Positions 25,342 to 34,887 of a stretch of 64,000 nt of DNA are shown here, piece after piece. A program made the position numbers and the translations under genes. This DNA comes from Pseudomonadota bacterium (GTDB lineage: Bacteria > Desulfobacterota > SM23-61). How positions within the stretch are numbered: the stretch's first letter is position 1; each line of letters starts with the position of its first letter. Under the pieces are notes generated by a model, which had not been told where the DNA came from, did not search any database, and was given only the letters and a program-made list of their open reading frames with translations. The stretch covers positions 1 to 64,000 of the forward strand of contig JAHJQK010000005.1 in assembly GCA_018819135.1 (NCBI GenBank). The letters are read 5' to 3'.

Positions 25342-26219
25342 AGGTACCTCCCTACAGATACTTGGGTCCCGAGAAACCCCAAAGCCACACCTCCCAGGGC
25401 CAGGGCGGCAGCTTGTTCTGCCGTGAGGAAAAATAAGGGAAAACTTCCCAACAGAGATTTCAAGGGAGTATATACCTCAGTGACGAAAAGGTGAAAAAAG
25501 ATAAAAAGGACCAATACGGCTAAGGAAGCACCTACAAACCCTTGCAGAATTCCTTCGATATAAAAAGGGGCGCGAATAAATAAGCCTGTGGCCCCTACCG
25601 AGCGCATGATTTCGATCTCTTGTCGGCGGGCGAAAATGTTCAGGCGGATGGTATTGGAAATGACAAAAATGGTAGAGGCCAGAAGAAGCCCGCCCAATGC
25701 CAGGCCCAAAACCTGCAGCAGGGCAATAAAAGCCGAAAACTTTTCCACCCATTCAGCCCCGTACTGCAAATCATCAATTTGCGGGAGGCCTCGCAGTTTC
25801 TCCACTAATCGCTGTACACCGATGGAATTTTGGTGCTGAGGTTTGAGTTGAATTTCCACTGAGGCCGGAAGAGGATTGCGGCGTAGTCCTTTAAGTAACC
25901 CCTTGCCGCTTGGTAATCTCTCTTCTAAGGTTTTGAGGGCTTCCTCCTTGGAACGGTAGCTCACTTCTTGCACTTCTCCATACCCCCGGATCTTTTCCTG
26001 AAAATGGCTTATCTGCTCCCCGCTCATGGCATCAACGAGATAGGCTGTAATCCGGATCCGGCTTCTCCATTCTTCCATCAATCCTTTGGCGTTAACGATG
26101 ATAATTAGAAAAATTCCGAGGACGAGGAACGAAAGAGCAATGGTTCCCAGGGTGATGGCATTCATCCATGGATTCTGGTTTAGGTTCTGCCAGGCCTGGC
26201 GAAAGAAATATCCCCCCAT
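25332..26219 (-). CDS. ftsX: Cell division protein FtsX
   Basis: Inner-membrane partner of FtsE, 295 residues: an N-terminal membrane helix (about 20-42), a periplasmic domain to about 165, then three helices in the FtsX/MacB-like fold (RRQEIEIMRSVGAT coupling segment). It works with FtsE and the EnvC-like activator encoded next to it to control cell-wall hydrolysis at the septum. Confidence 0.93.
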   Translation of the reverse strand: MGGYFFRQAWQNLNQNPWMNAITLGTIALSFLVLGIFLIIIVNAKGLMEEWRSRIRITAYLVDAMSGEQISHFQEKIRGYGEVQEVSYRSKEEALKTLEERLPSGKGLLKGLRRNPLPASVEIQLKPQHQNSIGVQRLVEKLRGLPQIDDLQYGAEWVEKFSAFIALLQVLGLALGGLLLASTIFVISNTIRLNIFARRQEIEIMRSVGATGLFIRAPFYIEGILQGFVGASLAVLVLFIFFHLFVTEVYTPLKSLLGSFPLFFLTAEQAAALALGGVALGFLGTQVSVGRYLRV

Positions 26220-26373
26220 CCCAATTATCCTTTCACTCCAGCGTACGCTGAGAACATGAGAAAATCAAGTTCAGTAAAAATTCGATACTTGCCAATCAAA
26301 AAATTTATTTTAATTTTTTTTGCCTTCCATGTTCAGGTTCGATCTTCCGGTTAAAACTCCATTGCGATTTTCC

Positions 26374-27096
26374 CTACGTTCGCGGCGGTGCAACATAGCG
26401 AATGCCGCTCTCTCCGATCAAAGTCGCGGGATTAGGCAATGAGCTTTCCACGATTCGCCCACCCTCCAAAACAATGCGTTCTTTAGGGAGCATCGCCGGA
26501 AGCCCATAATTATGCGTGGCCAGGACCAAGGTTGTCCCCCGCAGATTGATTTCATCAAACAAACGCAGAATTCCCTCCGTAGCCCCCAGCCCAATATTTC
26601 CCGTGGGTTCATCGGCCAGGAGCAACAAGGGATTATTGACAATGGCCCGAGCGATGGCCACGCGTTGCTGCTCACCGGCAGAAAGCTGGGAAGGAAAACA
26701 TTTTCCTTTGCGCTCGATCCCCACCAACCGTAATACCTCCGGGGTCTTTTTTAAAATTTCCCGCCTCGGCACTCCCAGTACTTCCAAAGCAAAGGCTACA
26801 TTTTCGGAGACTGTCCATCGGGGGAGAAGTTTTAAATCTTGAAAAACTACGCCCAGGCTTCTTCTCAAGTGGGGAATCTCTCGGGGTTTCAAGCGACTTA
26901 GGCGAAACCCATTGACCTGGATCTCCCCTTCTGTCGGGCGCTCAGCCGCATATAGCAATTTTAAGAAAGTGGTCTTTCCTGAACCGCTGGGGCCGGTAAG
27001 ATAAACAAATTTCCCTTTGTCCACTTTTAAAGTGATGTCCAAGAGTACTCGGGGGCTTTCATTGTAAGCCTTGCTTACATGGACCATTTCGATCAT
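26374..27096 (-). CDS. ftsE: Cell division ATP-binding protein FtsE
   Basis: ABC ATPase, 240 residues. Walker A GPSGSGKTT, signature LSAGEQQRVAIARA, Walker B LLLADEPTGN and switch His in LATHN. ftsX follows after 154 bases of AT-rich sequence, whereas these genes usually touch or overlap; no gene or clear repeat is seen in that gap. Confidence 0.93.
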   Translation of the reverse strand: MIEMVHVSKAYNESPRVLLDITLKVDKGKFVYLTGPSGSGKTTFLKLLYAAERPTEGEIQVNGFRLSRLKPREIPHLRRSLGVVFQDLKLLPRWTVSENVAFALEVLGVPRREILKKTPEVLRLVGIERKGKCFPSQLSAGEQQRVAIARAIVNNPLLLLADEPTGNIGLGATEGILRLFDEINLRGTTLVLATHNYGLPAMLPKERIVLEGGRIVESSLPNPATLIGESGIRYVAPPRT

Positions 27097-27136
27097 CGCG
27101 GGTCGGCTTGACTCCTATGATCACTCCTTTTTTCTC

Positions 27137-27209
27137 GCAGCCTAAATGGCCTGCATGGCCCTGATGATGTCTTCAGGGGTAGGTTCGAAATCCTGCAGGA
27201 AAAACTTGA
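27137..27209 (-). other. Possible gene remnant upstream of ftsE
   Basis: The minus strand reads KFFLQDFEPTPEDIIRAMQAI then TAG, a protein-like C terminus without a start (a stop lies 5 codons upstream of it). It could be the end of a lost gene. The family is not recognised. The rest of 27097-27363 shows nothing clear. Confidence 0.2.
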
Positions 27210-27363
27210 TCTTTTTAAAAATCTACGCATTTTGGCAATCTTAACACATCCCCCGGCCTATCACAAGATGGTAAGTATTATGGAAGCATTCAGCGATCTG
27301 CCTTCGTTTTTAAATTTTTCTCTTCTCTTGCTCCATCCGGGCTTGGCGGGGGTGACCGCTTGG

Positions 27364-28074
27364 TTATGGCGCCGGTACGGTGGTGATGACTGTTTTGATT
27401 TTTTCTTTTTTCTCGAACATAAGGGCAAATTGTCGCGCATCCTGCAGGGTCGGAAAGTGCCCCACTCGCACCCGGTACCACATCCCCTTGGCCGCAGCAC
27501 TCCCCGTAATCTGGTAAGCAGGATATCCTTTGCTCTGCAATTGATTCACCAACTGGGTGGCTTCTGCGGCGTTATTAAAAGCACCAACCTGCAATGTAAA
27601 GCGGGCCTTGACCGGAGCTGATTTGGCTCCGTGAGCAGGAGAGGCTATCTCTTTGGCGGGGTCTAATAACTTTTTTTCTCCAACTGTTGGTTGCGCTAGG
27701 GGCGTTGGCCTGCCTTTTTCTTCCCGTTTATCCGGCGCCTCAGAGGTCAAAGATTTTGCTTCTTTGTTCGCCGGAGAATTTTCCCTTGTAAACCCAGCCT
27801 GATTAAAAGCATCTTTTTTTTCTTCTTTTTTCTTTCCCAGCTTACTCGCCGGTGACGATTTTCCGCTGGATTGAAGATCGTTGATTGCTTTTCCCACCTG
27901 TATCCCGGAAACGAAAGCCACCAAGGCTAAAAGGAAGGTCCCGGCAATAATAAAGACCCATTTTTTGCCTCCTTCTTTTACCGGATAAGGATAAAATCTT
28001 ACCCCCTCGGGGTAAGTCCGACCCCGGCGCCTGGCCGCTGCTTTTTTCGACCTGGCTATCTCCGCTCCCTTCAC
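27364..28074 (-). CDS. SPOR domain membrane protein
   Basis: Basic N-terminal cytoplasmic part, one membrane helix (about residues 37-57), a charged low-complexity linker, and a C-terminal SPOR domain of about 75 residues (FTLQVGAFNNAAEATQLV ... WYRVRVGHF), which binds denuded glycan strands of septal peptidoglycan. I use GTG 28074, which overlaps the argS stop (GTGA). An upstream ATG at 28113 lies inside argS. It follows argS, as is common in this group of bacteria. Confidence 0.88.
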   Translation of the reverse strand: MKGAEIARSKKAAARRRGRTYPEGVRFYPYPVKEGGKKWVFIIAGTFLLALVAFVSGIQVGKAINDLQSSGKSSPASKLGKKKEEKKDAFNQAGFTRENSPANKEAKSLTSEAPDKREEKGRPTPLAQPTVGEKKLLDPAKEIASPAHGAKSAPVKARFTLQVGAFNNAAEATQLVNQLQSKGYPAYQITGSAAAKGMWYRVRVGHFPTLQDARQFALMFEKKEKIKTVITTVPAP

Positions 28075-29783
28075 ATGCGCTCCAGTGCTTCTATTCCCAG
28101 GATACGCAAACAAATAGCCAGGACTCTTTTTACTCCCTGAGTTAAAAGCACGCGTGCCTGGGTGGCCCTTTTTTCTTCCCCCAGAACACGATGCCTGGCT
28201 AAAAAACCATTGAACGTCATGGCTAACTCCAGCATATAAACAGCAATCAATGAAGGTTCATATTCTTCGGCAGCCCGCCTGAGGACTTCTGGAAGCTCTC
28301 CGAGGCGTTTGATCAAATCAAATTCTTCATCGCAGGCGAGAACGCCATAGTCGACCGTTACAGTCACTTCTCCGGGGTATTTTCTCATGATCCCACAGCA
28401 GCGTACATGAGCATTCTGGCAATACGGGCCGGTGGCACCTTCAAAGCCCAGAATTCGCTCCCAGTCGAACTCCACGTCTTTGGTCCGTTTCGTTCTTAGG
28501 TCGTTAAAGATGATGGCCCCCAGGCCTACAGCCCGGGCGATATTTTTTCTCTCTTCTGCAGCAATCTTCCCGATACGCGCTTCTTTGTCTTCCCCCCGCT
28601 CTTCGATCACCCTTTCTGCTCGTTGAACAGCTTCATCAACGACATCTTGCAAAAAAACTACTTCTCCCCTGCGGGTGCTCATCCCCAGGACATGTCCAAA
28701 ATCCACATGGACCAACCGTTTACTCCACTCATAGCCCATGAGATCCAAAACTTTGAACAACTGTTGAAAATGGAGCTTTTGGGGAACGCCCACGACATAG
28801 ATCATCTTGGCGAAATTCCATTTCTGGAATCGATATTCGGCCGCCGCTATGTCCCGGGTAAGGTAAAGGGTGGCTTCATCTTTTTTTAGAATAAGGGCCG
28901 GAGGCATTTGGTAGGTCTCCAGGGGAACAATCCAGGCCCCCTGGCTTTCTTCCAGGAGCCCAGCCCCACGCATCCGATCGATTAATGCGGGAAGCCTGTC
29001 CTGATAAAAGCTTTCCCCTTCGTAAGAATCAAAAGTGATGCCCAGCAAGCTGTAAAGGCGTTTAAATTCTTCGACGCTGATCGCACGGAATCGACCCCAA
29101 AGGGCACGAGCTTCAGAGTTTCCCTCTTCCAGTTTTTTAAACCAGGCTCTCGCCTCTTCGTGTAGAGCTTCATCGTCTTCACTCTCATGGTGAAACCGGC
29201 TGTATACTTCTAACAGATGTTTCAGGGGCTGGGTTTCCAACTGGTCCAAGTTCCCCCATCGTTTGAAGGCTGTAATCACCTCTCCAAACTGTTTTCCCCA
29301 ATCACCTAAGTGGTTAAGTCGGAGTACTTGATAACCCCGTCGTTCAAAAATCTGACAAAGAGCATTGCCCATGATGGTAGAACGGAGGTGGCCGACATGA
29401 AAAGGTTTGGCAATATTCGGAGAAGAGAATTCGATTAAAACTCTTTTTCCCTCCCCTTCCGAACTTTGACCGTAGCTGGTATCCTTAAAAAAAATTCTTT
29501 TCAGAACAACCTCCGCCCAGGCCTCCCGCTGGATGCGGAAATTGACGTAAGCTCCTGCAGCGGTACAATCGCTCAACAGCCCGACCGGCTTGAACTTCAT
29601 AGCCACTTCCCGGGCCAAATTCTGAGGAGGCCTCCTCAGAGTCTTTGCCAATAGGAAGCAGGGAAAGGCGTAATCGCCCCATTGGGAGTCTCGAGGAACC
29701 TCGACCCATCGATGCAATTCCTCAGGGGCTAGGCCTGTTTCCCGGGAGATGAAATCAGCTATGGCTTGGATCACTTCGTTCAT
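28071..29783 (-). CDS. argS: Arginyl-tRNA synthetase
   Basis: Class I synthetase, 570 residues. The HIGH-type motif is FHVGHLRST, preceded by SSPNIAKPF. The MSTRRGEVV segment stands where the KMSKS loop is degenerate, as usual for ArgRS. N-terminal Add-1 domain and C-terminal anticodon-binding DALR domain (EYEPSLIAVYMLELAMTFN) are present. Confidence 0.97.
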   Translation of the reverse strand: MNEVIQAIADFISRETGLAPEELHRWVEVPRDSQWGDYAFPCFLLAKTLRRPPQNLAREVAMKFKPVGLLSDCTAAGAYVNFRIQREAWAEVVLKRIFFKDTSYGQSSEGEGKRVLIEFSSPNIAKPFHVGHLRSTIMGNALCQIFERRGYQVLRLNHLGDWGKQFGEVITAFKRWGNLDQLETQPLKHLLEVYSRFHHESEDDEALHEEARAWFKKLEEGNSEARALWGRFRAISVEEFKRLYSLLGITFDSYEGESFYQDRLPALIDRMRGAGLLEESQGAWIVPLETYQMPPALILKKDEATLYLTRDIAAAEYRFQKWNFAKMIYVVGVPQKLHFQQLFKVLDLMGYEWSKRLVHVDFGHVLGMSTRRGEVVFLQDVVDEAVQRAERVIEERGEDKEARIGKIAAEERKNIARAVGLGAIIFNDLRTKRTKDVEFDWERILGFEGATGPYCQNAHVRCCGIMRKYPGEVTVTVDYGVLACDEEFDLIKRLGELPEVLRRAAEEYEPSLIAVYMLELAMTFNGFLARHRVLGEEKRATQARVLLTQGVKRVLAICLRILGIEALERM

Positions 29784-29867
29784 GAGTTCCTTTAAAACTT
29801 TTCATCTTTTTATTTTTCTACATTCTTATTTTTAATGCTCTGCGTTCTCTGTGGCTAAAAACCGCTT

Positions 29868-30686
29868 TCAACTAGCCAAAAGCTCCCCATAAATCTCTGG
29901 CCGCCGGTCCCGCAAGAAGGTCCACACCCGTCGAGTCCTTTCGATCTCCATGAGATCGATATCGGCCATAACCACTCCTTCTTGGCCGCCGCTGGGCTGG
30001 TCTACCAATTCTCCCTCGGGAGTGGCACAGAAACTTTTTCCGTAAAAAACTTGTTTGGCCTCTTTTCCTACTCGGTTCACCCGCAAGATATAAACCCCGC
30101 TGGTGGCGGCATTGGCACAGATCACTTTTTCCCATTTTTCCTGAGAGGCGAAAGCAGCCGCCGTGGGAGAGAAAATTATCTGGGCCCCTTTCAAGGCTAA
30201 AATTCGCGCTCCTTCCGGGAAAAAATTATCCCAACAGATTTGTACTCCCACCCGTCCGTAGCGCGTGGTTAGGACAGGAAAACCCAGGTCCCCGGGATGG
30301 AAATAAGCCTTTTCTTCCCATAAAGGAATTTGCGGAATATGGATCTTACGATATTTTCCCAAAATTTCTCCATCGGCGTCGATCACTACAGCCGTGTTGA
30401 AATAAAGACCCCGCGGGTCTTTCTCGAAAAAAGGCACAATGATGACCACCTGTGACTTCCGAGCCACTTGTTGCAGGGTCGCCGTTGTTGGGCCTGGCAC
30501 TTCTTCTGCTAACTGAAAATTCTCCGGCTTGATGTCCATCGGAAACCAGTGCGTGATGAAAAGCTCCTGGAAGCAAATAATTTTCGCTCCCTTTTCAGTG
30601 GCGATTTTGGCCAATAAATGAGCTTTTTCCAGGTTCCTTGCTTTATCTGGGGAACAGTTCATTTGAATGCCGGCGATTTTTAACAT
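29868..30686 (-). CDS. Carbon-nitrogen hydrolase (nitrilase superfamily)
   Basis: 272 residues with the catalytic triad Glu (CFQELFI), Lys (YRKIHIP) and Cys (VQICWDNFFPE). The LYFNTAVVIDADGEILG pattern is closest to N-carbamoylputrescine amidase/AguB-like members, but substrate cannot be settled from sequence. It starts with ATG after a short leader and stands alone between repeats (a two-unit right bracket at 29838-29856 lies 11 bases after its stop). Confidence 0.85.
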   Translation of the reverse strand: MLKIAGIQMNCSPDKARNLEKAHLLAKIATEKGAKIICFQELFITHWFPMDIKPENFQLAEEVPGPTTATLQQVARKSQVVIIVPFFEKDPRGLYFNTAVVIDADGEILGKYRKIHIPQIPLWEEKAYFHPGDLGFPVLTTRYGRVGVQICWDNFFPEGARILALKGAQIIFSPTAAAFASQEKWEKVICANAATSGVYILRVNRVGKEAKQVFYGKSFCATPEGELVDQPSGGQEGVVMADIDLMEIERTRRVWTFLRDRRPEIYGELLAS

Positions 30687-30760
30687 GATTGTTCAACTCC
30701 TCAGTTTTGTTAAAGTTTAGCCCCTTTCTCCCCATGGGTCAAGGAAGAAAAGGTCCACTT

Positions 30761-31110
30761 GGCCACAAAGGCCACAGAGAACGTAGAGGAAAAAAGCCCA
30801 ATCTGACATTTCTGACATTGATGATCGCGTAAAAAATCATAAAAGCCGTCACCCCTGCGAAAGCTTGTCCTCGCGAAAGCGGGGAGCAGGAGTCCAGACG
30901 CCGTCCCTGCGAAAGCAGGGAACCAGAAATATATGAATCTGGATTCCTGTTTTCACAGGAAACCCTGGATTCTCGCTTTCGCGGGAATGCCGAAAATGGG
31001 AGGAAAAGGACTTTTAAAGAATTCATCAAAATTTATCAATACCAAAATTTTTGTATTTGGCATTTTGTTTTTCAATTTTCGTCTCTTTGTTCTCTGCGCC
31101 CTCCGTGGAG
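30761..31110. repeat. Bracketed repeat unit with nested dRS3-like element
   Basis: Left bracket 30761-30788 and right bracket 31089-31110. The cargo (about 30830-31020) is a multi-hairpin relative of the element at 10007-10125: GCGTAAAAAATCA near its left end, at least four CCCGCGAAAGCGGG-like stems, and a decayed right end (GGACTTTTAAAGAATTCATC). The rest, 31020-31088, is AT-rich with no gene. This accounts for the 508-bp gap 30687-31194. Confidence 0.7.
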
Positions 31111-31117
31111 ATGAATT

Positions 31118-31153
31118 TAAAAAAAGACCCCGGAGGAACTGTCCCCCGGGGTC
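31118..31153 (-). terminator. Rho-independent terminator of the cold-shock gene
   Basis: Minus-strand stem GACCCCGG.../...CCGGGGTC with a short loop, followed by seven T. It lies 41 bases past the cold-shock stop. Confidence 0.9.
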
Positions 31154-31194
31154 ACATGCGGGTCCTTCGCTATATGATATCTTATATCTGGGAA

Positions 31195-31398
31195 TTACAC
31201 CTTCACTACTTGCGTCGCTTGAGGCCCTTTGGCGCCTTCTGTTATCTCAAATTCTACCTTCTGGCCCTCGGCCAAGGACTTGAACCCATCTCCCTGAATG
31301 GCTGTATAATGAACAAAGATATCCCTTCCACCTTCCTGTTCAATAAAGCCATACCCCTTGCTATCATTGAACCACTTCACCCGACCGATCAACTTCAT
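31195..31398 (-). CDS. Cold-shock-domain protein (CspA family)
   Basis: 67-residue single OB-fold RNA/DNA-binding protein: [20 protein letters not shown] (RNP1) and DIFVHYTAI (RNP2). I use the ATG at 31398 because AAAGGAGG lies 6 bases upstream and family members start there; the longer frame is leader sequence. The leader of about 75 bases is GC-rich, in line with structured cold-shock mRNA leaders. Confidence 0.95.
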   Translation of the reverse strand: MKLIGRVKWFNDSKGYGFIEQEGGRDIFVHYTAIQGDGFKSLAEGQKVEFEITEGAKGPQATQVVKV

Positions 31399-31480
31399 TA
31401 AACGCCTCCTTTTTCTTGCCCGAACCGGTGACCCGCAAACCGGTCCGCTACCGCCGATATCGCTCGGCCTATCCGCCGTG

Positions 31481-31510
31481 CCCATACCATAATTCCTTAA
31501 ATTCTGTCAA
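31481..31510 (-). promoter_or_regulatory. Sigma-70 promoter of the cold-shock gene
   Basis: Minus strand TTGACA (31505-31510), 18-base spacer, TATGGG (31481-31486). Predicted start about 31474, giving a leader of about 75 bases. Confidence 0.6.
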
Positions 31511-31539
31511 GAATTATTTTTAATAATTTTAATAATTAG

Positions 31540-32598
31540 TTACCCTCCAAGTTCTGGGTATTTTCCCCCCAGCTGCCCACAAGCGGCCATTATGTCTGCC
31601 CCCTTGCTCAACCTTACCATGGTTGTAAAACGGTGCGCCATAAGCACTGCCCGGAACTTTTGCAGGGCATCATCATCAGGCCGCTTAAAGGGGCTTTGAG
31701 GGTGCTCGTTAAAAGGAAGCAGATTCACTTTGGCTTGAATCCCTTGCAATAATTGGGCTAAACGATGGGCATCTTCCTCCGAATCATTCACCCCCCTTAT
31801 CAGAACATATTCGAAAGTAATCTTTTCCCGGTGGGCTAAAGGAATTCTTCGGCACGCGGCCAGCAAATCTTTTAAAGGATACTTGCGGTTGATGGGCATC
31901 AATTGGCTGCGCTGCCCATGGGTCGAAGCATTCAGGGAAATTGCTAATTTGACAAAGTGCCGCCGGGAACAAAGCTCTTCCATCTCCGGAATGATTCCGG
32001 CCGTGGAAAGGGTAACCCGGCGGTGAGAAAATTGAAGCCCGCGGGGAGACCGGATAATTTCCAGCGCTCGCATTACATTCTGAAAGTTATTCAGCGGCTC
32101 CCCCATTCCCATGAGGACAAGGTTGGTAAGTTTCTCCTCCGGGGAGAGCGTGGCCTGAACTCCGATCACCTGATCGATGATCTCAGCGGATGAGAGGTTG
32201 CGGGCCAACCCCCGGCTTCCGGTGAGGCAAAATTTGCACCCCAGAGCGCACCCGGCCTGGGTAGAAAGGCAAAGCGTAAAGTGGTCTTTTTCGGGCAGGA
32301 GGACGCTTTCAATCGTTTCGCCATCAGCCAGAAGAAAGCGGTATTTTCTGGTTCGATCCGGAGAAACCTTTACCTCCAGATTTTCCAAGAAACTGATCCA
32401 GGCACTTTCTTCCAATTTTTGGCGAAATTTTTTGGCTAAGTCAGTCATCTCCCCAAAGGTTCGTGCGCGACGCACGTATAGCCATCGAGCCAATTGCTCG
32501 GCCCGAAAAGGTTTTTCGCCCAGGGAGAGCACAAAAGATTCTAATTCGGCAAGTGACAAATTTTTCAGATTCACTCGGGTGTTTTGTTCTCGCATCAT
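31540..32598 (-). CDS. rlmN: 23S rRNA (A2503-C2)/tRNA methyltransferase RlmN
   Basis: Radical SAM methyl synthase. The CxxxCxxC cluster is in AGCALGCKFCLTG, with the N-terminal helix-turn region (GEKPFRAEQLARWLY) and the MGMGEPLNNFQNVMRAL motif. About 352 residues from the ATG at 32598, which overlaps the upstream stop (TGATG); an ATG also follows immediately at 32595. The longer frame to 32628 lies in the neighbour. Confidence 0.95.
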   Translation of the reverse strand: MMREQNTRVNLKNLSLAELESFVLSLGEKPFRAEQLARWLYVRRARTFGEMTDLAKKFRQKLEESAWISFLENLEVKVSPDRTRKYRFLLADGETIESVLLPEKDHFTLCLSTQAGCALGCKFCLTGSRGLARNLSSAEIIDQVIGVQATLSPEEKLTNLVLMGMGEPLNNFQNVMRALEIIRSPRGLQFSHRRVTLSTAGIIPEMEELCSRRHFVKLAISLNASTHGQRSQLMPINRKYPLKDLLAACRRIPLAHREKITFEYVLIRGVNDSEEDAHRLAQLLQGIQAKVNLLPFNEHPQSPFKRPDDDALQKFRAVLMAHRFTTMVRLSKGADIMAACGQLGGKYPELGG

Positions 32599-33836
32599 CA
32601 AATGGCCGCGGCCTCGCCGGCAACCCATCCCGTGCTGAACGCCGCCTGCAAGTTATACCCACCTGTTTTGCCGTCCACGTCCATGATCTCTCCGCAAAAG
32701 TAAAGACCCGGAATGATCTTCGATTCCATCGTTGAGGGATGGATCTCGGGCACAGAAACGCCGCCGGCCGTGATGATGGCTTCCTCAAGAGGCCGGGGAC
32801 CCTTAATCGTCAGCCGCCAGTCCTTAAGCAAATGTAAAAGGCGCTTCCTGTCACCTGAACGCACCTCATTCCCCTTTATCGCCAGAGAGATCCCGGCTCT
32901 TTGGATGAAAACGGGGATAAACCGTCTGGGTAAAAGGTTGGGCAGGATATTGAGGATTTGTTTCCGGCTATGCTTTTGAAATTCGCGGACTAACCGGGCT
33001 TCCACCTGCTCGGGGGATAAAGCCGGTTTAAAATCGATGGATAAATCCACTCTGGCACTGGATAGCTTATCTACCGCCAATCCGCTCAGGGTAAGAATGA
33101 TTGGGCCCGATACGCCAAAATGAGTGAAAAGCATCTCACCAAATTCTTCTCCGGCTTTCCGGCCATCAGAGAGCAACGTAACCTTCACATTCTTCAATCC
33201 CAACCCTTGAAGGTCACGGACATAAGGTTCTTCAATCTCCAACGGAACCAGGGCGGGCCGAATCCGCTGGATGGTATGCCCAAGTTTTTCCGCCATTCCG
33301 AACCCGTCGCCGGAGGATCCAGTCTGGGGGTAAGACGCACCTCCGGTAGCCAGAATGACTTTGGCTGTCTTGAATATTCCTGCATCGGTCCGTACTCCGG
33401 TAATGCGGCTCTCATCAGTCAGAATTTCTTGCACCGGTGAATGAATCTGGACTGCGGCCCCCTGGGAATTGACGTAACCGCGCAGGACCCGGACCACATC
33501 CTGCGCCCGGCTGGAAGCTGGAAAGATCCGCCTTCCTCTCTCCTCAATCACTGGCAGGCCACGGGAAGTAAAAAAGGATATTAAATCATCGTTGAAGAAG
33601 CGAGAAAAAACATTGTGCAGGAATTTTCCATTGTGCCGATAGCTTTCGATAAAGGTTGGCAGGTCCCCGCCGTTGGTCAAGTTGCAACGGCCCTTGCCGG
33701 TCAAGGTCAGTTTGACTCCCACCCGGCCCATTTTTTCCAGGAGAAGAACCCTGGCCCCCAGCTCTGCGGCCCGCCCGGCAGCCATCAGACCCGAGGCCCC
33801 TCCTCCGATTACGATTACATCCGGCTTCAAATTCAA
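32598..33836 (-). CDS. HI0933-family NAD(P)/FAD-dependent oxidoreductase
   Basis: Flavoprotein of 412 residues: N-terminal FAD loop VIGGGASGLMAAGRAAE, the TGKGRCNLTNGG family signature, LATGGASYPQTGSSGDG and the C-terminal FCGEIMDVDGKTGGYNLQ. Related enzymes (BaiN type) reduce steroid or other double bonds; the natural substrate here is unknown. Overlaps rlmN, so the two are co-transcribed. Confidence 0.9.
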   Translation of the reverse strand: MNLKPDVIVIGGGASGLMAAGRAAELGARVLLLEKMGRVGVKLTLTGKGRCNLTNGGDLPTFIESYRHNGKFLHNVFSRFFNDDLISFFTSRGLPVIEERGRRIFPASSRAQDVVRVLRGYVNSQGAAVQIHSPVQEILTDESRITGVRTDAGIFKTAKVILATGGASYPQTGSSGDGFGMAEKLGHTIQRIRPALVPLEIEEPYVRDLQGLGLKNVKVTLLSDGRKAGEEFGEMLFTHFGVSGPIILTLSGLAVDKLSSARVDLSIDFKPALSPEQVEARLVREFQKHSRKQILNILPNLLPRRFIPVFIQRAGISLAIKGNEVRSGDRKRLLHLLKDWRLTIKGPRPLEEAIITAGGVSVPEIHPSTMESKIIPGLYFCGEIMDVDGKTGGYNLQAAFSTGWVAGEAAAI

Positions 33837-33843
33837 GAACCTT

Positions 33844-34097
33844 CACCGCAGAGATCGCTGAGAACGCAGAGGAGAAAACAAATTAACGGAAAAAATTGAA
33901 AAATTTAATAGGACGCGGATTTACGCAGATAACCGCAGATAATTATTTTCTTTTTAGTTTATCCTGATAATCTGTGTATATCCGTGTCCAAAAAGGAATT
34001 TTCTATACAATTAAATTATGGCATTAAATTTTTTATTTTTGCTTTTTAGCTTTTGGATTGATTTTTTTCTCGGCGGTCTCTGCGCTCTCTGTGGTGA
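33844..34097. repeat. Bracketed repeat unit with nested GCAGAT-family element
   Basis: Left bracket 33844-33872, right bracket 34069-34097. Inside at 33911-33989 lies a GCAGAT-family element, then the CTATACAATTAAATT tail. The unit fills the gap between the ndk stop and the flavoprotein start; the right bracket ends 9 bases from the ndk stop. Confidence 0.75.
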
Positions 34098-34106
34098 AAA
34101 GTATTT

Positions 34107-34523
34107 TTACCCGCAAATCTCCAGGGCGTTGAAAAAATATCCTATCTCAAAAGCCGCTGTCTCCGGCGCGTCCGAGCCGTGGACAATGTTCCGCTCGATG
34201 CTGGAGGCAAACTCGCGGCGAATCGTTCCGGGCGCGGCATCCTTGGGGTTGGTCGCCCCCATCAACTCCCGGTTTTTGGTGATGGCCTTAGGCCCTTCCA
34301 GAACCATCACCACGCAGGGCCCCGAAGACATGAAATCCGTCACGCTGTCAAAAAAATTCTTGCCCCGGTGAACCGCGTAGAACCATTCCGCTTCCTTCTT
34401 AGATATATAAATCATCTTCATGGCCACGATCTTGAGCCCGTTTTTTTCAAACCTCTTGATCACTTCCCCAATTAACCCCTTGGCCACTCCATCGGGTTTG
34501 ATAATCGACAATGTACGCTCCAT
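34107..34523 (-). CDS. ndk: Nucleoside diphosphate kinase
   Basis: 138 residues, the standard length. [19 protein letters not shown] carries the catalytic-site lysine, and the phospho-histidine is in [10 protein letters not shown]. Balances NTP pools. RBS AGGAGG precedes the ATG. Confidence 0.97.
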   Translation of the reverse strand: MERTLSIIKPDGVAKGLIGEVIKRFEKNGLKIVAMKMIYISKKEAEWFYAVHRGKNFFDSVTDFMSSGPCVVMVLEGPKAITKNRELMGATNPKDAAPGTIRREFASSIERNIVHGSDAPETAAFEIGYFFNALEICG

Positions 34524-34644
34524 GTTTCCTCCTGGGTAAGAAGCACTAAAGCCTCAGCTTTCAGTATTAACTTTTTTAAAAGGATATAAAGACCTTCGGC
34601 TGACAGCTGAATGCTGATGGCTATTAACAAACTGTGAGTATGTG

Positions 34645-34658
34645 ATGATTTTTATCAT
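34645..34658. promoter_or_regulatory. FNR/CRP-like palindrome upstream of ndk
   Basis: ATGATTTTTATCAT, an inverted repeat of 5+4+5 bases like the FNR box (TTGAT-N4-ATCAA). The same 14 bases and a related right flank (GCAAGGGAAAATG) occur at 38730-38743 upstream of iorA. Confidence 0.4.
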
Positions 34659-34857
34659 GGAAGTGATCGTAACGCAAGGGAAAATGGCTCCCGCCGAAGG
34701 TGACCCAAAGTGGCAATCTTTGGCACCAATTAATATCTTCCTTCTGCAGGCGGCTCTCCTGCCTTGCCTTCTAAATAATTGTAGCCGGCTTCAACAAAAC
34801 CTTTCAGTGGATATTCAACTGAAGCAAGTCTCCGGTTTCTGATCCAGATTTTAATAT

Positions 34858-34887
34858 GACTATTTTTCATGCTGATGAAAAACAGTC
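34858..34887. other. Hairpin-forming inverted repeat
   Basis: GACTATTTTTCAT - GCTG - ATGAAAAACAGTC: 13-base arms with one mismatch. No gene ends beside it, so its role (terminator, protein site or element end) is open. Confidence 0.5.
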
